From Candidatus Opitulatrix roisinitermitis (GTDB taxonomy: Bacteria > Actinomycetota > Actinomycetes > Actinomycetales > Bifidobacteriaceae), in the NCBI GenBank assembly GCA_031288055.1, contig JAITSD010000111.1, positions 1 through 15,731 on the forward strand: 15,731 nt of DNA, in the 5' to 3' direction. The notes below the pieces were generated by a model. It searched no databases and was not told the origin of the DNA. It was given only the letters and a program-made list of their open reading frames with translations. Below are positions 15,001-15,731 of the stretch, piece after piece; position 1 is the stretch's first letter; each line of letters opens with the position of its first letter. Made by a program: the position numbers and the translations under genes.

Positions 15001-15370
15001 TTTGATGGATTGGCGGAAAAACTTGATGTCTAACTTCCAGCTCTTTAGTTTTAGCATATAAAATTTGCCTTTGTAATAAATCAATTTCATTAAACCATTG
15101 CTTAGTTTGTTTAACATTTTTACGTTTATGATTAACTTTTGTATCAATAAAATTAGCCACAACTATCAAAGGTGACACAGCCATAAAAGCTATTGACATA
15201 GGATTAGGATTAACTAGAAACATCACAATACCTAAAATTAAAGGTGCTAAAGACGCCACTATAGGAAAACGGGCTTTATTATTATCTAAAGCTAGTTTAG
15301 GAACTTTAAATTCTAAAGTATCAAATCTCTTTAAAACATGAGGCGATGGTAAAAATGCCTGTTTAGACAT
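12050..15370 (-). CDS. EccC/EssC-like type VII secretion ATPase (FtsK/SpoIIIE family)
   Basis: The 1106-residue protein has the architecture of the type VII motor: two membrane helices near the N-terminus (about 36-53 and 57-75), a cytoplasmic linker domain, then three FtsK/SpoIIIE ATPase domains. Domain 1 is canonical, with Walker A GGTTGSGKSE (408-417), LLIDYKGGSA and LIIVVDELAALV with D515/E516, and ATQRPSGVIKDNLRANTNLRIALRV. Domain 2 has GSFGSGKST (701-709, K707) and YLIIDDWQ. Domain 3 has GPPKSGKT (980-987, K986), but LLVEMPE replaces the acidic Walker B pair, so it is probably weakened or regulatory. No FHA domain precedes the helices, unlike EssC of Firmicutes, and the length is short for either family type. 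These motors export WXG100/LXG-type substrates, of which none is visible here. It starts 1 nt after an upstream gene on the same strand. Confidence 0.9.
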   Translation of the reverse strand: MSKQAFLPSPHVLKRFDTLEFKVPKLALDNNKARFPIVASLAPLILGIVMFLVNPNPMSIAFMAVSPLIVVANFIDTKVNHKRKNVKQTKQWFNEIDLLQRQILYAKTKELEVRHQVFPPIHQIIDSAKNLSSLLWCRDIDDKQFLVIRLGLGETPSSIKLVDNNNQLESSAAFRLDNLKKLAKTLVNSPLTLDIKQIGSLGVFGDFQLTYQFLLNIVLQLTVLHRPRDLKISYIAKTNLKNYLAFLEYLPHYIPFESLVNLDKENCLIFCLEEFKSAIEYVETNSNCHILGFSQIKNNLPALCKSVIDIMNKVVYNIKLSYKIPIKDFDFFAIDQYNLALKTLYQLKDPLAKLVAGKLVNNLPFSQFSQSYIVNQPCNYKLTAPLGLSDQGVVNISLVQDGPHVFIGGTTGSGKSEFIKAWILSLAKSTPPSQINFLLIDYKGGSALANFSELPHCVGLVTDLSPKLFQRTQISLKAELLRREKIFNKYCVSDLAGMQAKYPQFAPSSLIIVVDELAALVNDIPEFLDGLIDIAARGRSLGLHLVLATQRPSGVIKDNLRANTNLRIALRVADEADSKDIIGSSIAAHFDIKVPGRAAIKCGSDKLIQFQSPFIDNQEFLDSLIQSIKLDFINSKLSKPYKPWQEKLPDIINLQDFYSNELFLSTSNNSPALGVIDIPDKQSRQVWQYTPAHDGNLLIFGSFGSGKSTFIESMVYIKSAALLDDVSFYIISSQSLFNLNSLLTVGNVIDINDQELIDRLFDKLIALIKTRQAVSNGFNINLPVVKSNNFTKADSNKTQQPAIYLIIDDWQLFKQIYDSFYDDNFMTKLMIIISSCRAVNITVVLTADTVSAISGRMLSCFASRLIFKMVAEQDCLLLCIDKNNFVSDFPSGRAIYNGLEVQTIIIDKDPAKKISLINQLSVKQSKANIKPTDILKKLPVKLELAKIQHLQQSNKVILGVKYSDLQVWQIDLNGLVVITGPPKSGKTNLINLIKYQKPQVEIINNIYNLNSTVAFDKVISRINNCLETNQTLLVEMPEYKIAELWKIVNLLKRASLSIILQPDDRFSQSFSYIPMPRCRRNDFCVGRGLIFYNGDAEIIQTPKIDY

Positions 15371-15371
15371 T

Positions 15372-15731
15372 TTAATTTTTTCTATTAACTAATTGAGTTT
15401 CATAATTAACAATTTCTAAATCACTACGAGATAAGTTATTAGATAAAAAACCATCAAAAGCTAAATTTTTTACAGGGTAAAACTTATCTATTTGAGGAGC
15501 ATAGATTTGCATCTGGTGAACATTAATTGGATCAGACGGTTTTGCTTTCCCTGCCACATTTAAATCATTTCTCGGCAGAATAATTGTTTCCCAATTAGAC
15601 GATTTAGGATTATCTTTTAAATCTAATTTTGCCACTGGATCATTAGCAAATTCATAGGCCAGAACTTTTATTTTAGAATAAATTTCAAATCTACCTATAG
15701 GAGCTGCAAATGTCACAATTTGTTTAATATT
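15372..15731 (-). CDS. Unrecognised protein, 5' part outside the window
   Basis: The C-terminal ~119 residues of an open frame run off the window edge; the frame stays open upstream of the GTG at 15716, so that codon is probably internal. I do not recognise the family. The fragment has no membrane helix or cysteine. It is rich in Asn, Lys and Asp, and some segments (SNWETIILPRNDL, MQIYAPQIDKFYPVKNLAFDGFL) suggest a soluble or extracytoplasmic beta-rich domain. The stop codon is 1 nt from the EccC-like start, so the two genes are surely co-transcribed and the product is likely another component of the type VII-like system. That inference rests only on position. Confidence 0.7.
   Translation of the reverse strand, partial: NIKQIVTFAAPIGRFEIYSKIKVLAYEFANDPVAKLDLKDNPKSSNWETIILPRNDLNVAGKAKPSDPINVHQMQIYAPQIDKFYPVKNLAFDGFLSNNLSRSDLEIVNYETQLVNRKN

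Noticed and set aside
12050..15370. Chromosome-partitioning FtsK
   Set aside because: FtsK has four N-terminal helices, one motor domain and a gamma DNA-reading domain. Here there are two helices and three motor domains, as in EccC/EssC.

Overview
The window is AT-rich (roughly one third G+C by eye) and densely coded, with the standard genetic code: TAA, TAG and TGA all serve as stops. The best guess for the host is a low-GC actinobacterium, possibly host-associated. Pointers are a DHFR with the actinobacterial 'LIWA' start, a ThyA of the 'TPYEDLL' type, an App1-type (DUF2183) phosphatidate phosphatase domain, the MurT/GatD pair, an EccC-like type VII secretion ATPase, and two genes whose promoter-like elements sit so close to the start codon that leaderless mRNAs are plausible. 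Another monoderm lineage is possible, and no rRNA or tRNA is present to settle it.

Layout. 1-1450: a free-standing AAA+ ATPase/DUF4143 gene, preceded by three perfect 15-bp repeats spaced 22 bp apart and ending in a 16-bp tandem repeat that contains the stop codon. 1457-5890: two tandem copies of a ~2.27-kb, three-gene cassette (types A, B, C). All six genes encode small secreted proteins with a Sec signal peptide, then an LPxxxGGTG collar motif, in most cases a TSGAVF-like motif, and a C-terminal domain with an invariant CSNNF cysteine and a second cysteine. The motifs resemble those of phage tail-fibre proteins, but the proteins carry export signals and no phage structural genes are nearby. 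This is the most novel part of the window. 6041-8875: murT-gatD-tsaC, covering amidation of the peptidoglycan precursor and tRNA t6A biosynthesis; MurT lacks the cysteine ribbon and carries an in-frame 18-bp minisatellite instead. 9003-11999: a compact overlapping run of a CHAP-domain cell-wall hydrolase, thymidylate synthase, and a DHFR fused in frame to an App1 lipid-phosphatase domain. 12050-15731, opposite strand: an EccC-like three-ATPase protein and, one base upstream, an unrecognised gene cut by the window edge.

How the parts fit. Much of the window concerns the cell envelope: lipid II amidation (MurT/GatD), wall hydrolysis (CHAP), lipid phosphatase (App1), type VII-like export (EccC) and an expanded set of secreted knob-like proteins. 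The thyA/DHFR pair is a classical folate/dTMP coupling: ThyA produces dihydrofolate and DHFR reduces it. The A/B/C genes are so tightly spaced (6-11 nt) that three different knob paralogues are probably made together, which suggests a hetero-oligomer or a set of variable surface binders. That role is inferred from sequence motifs alone.
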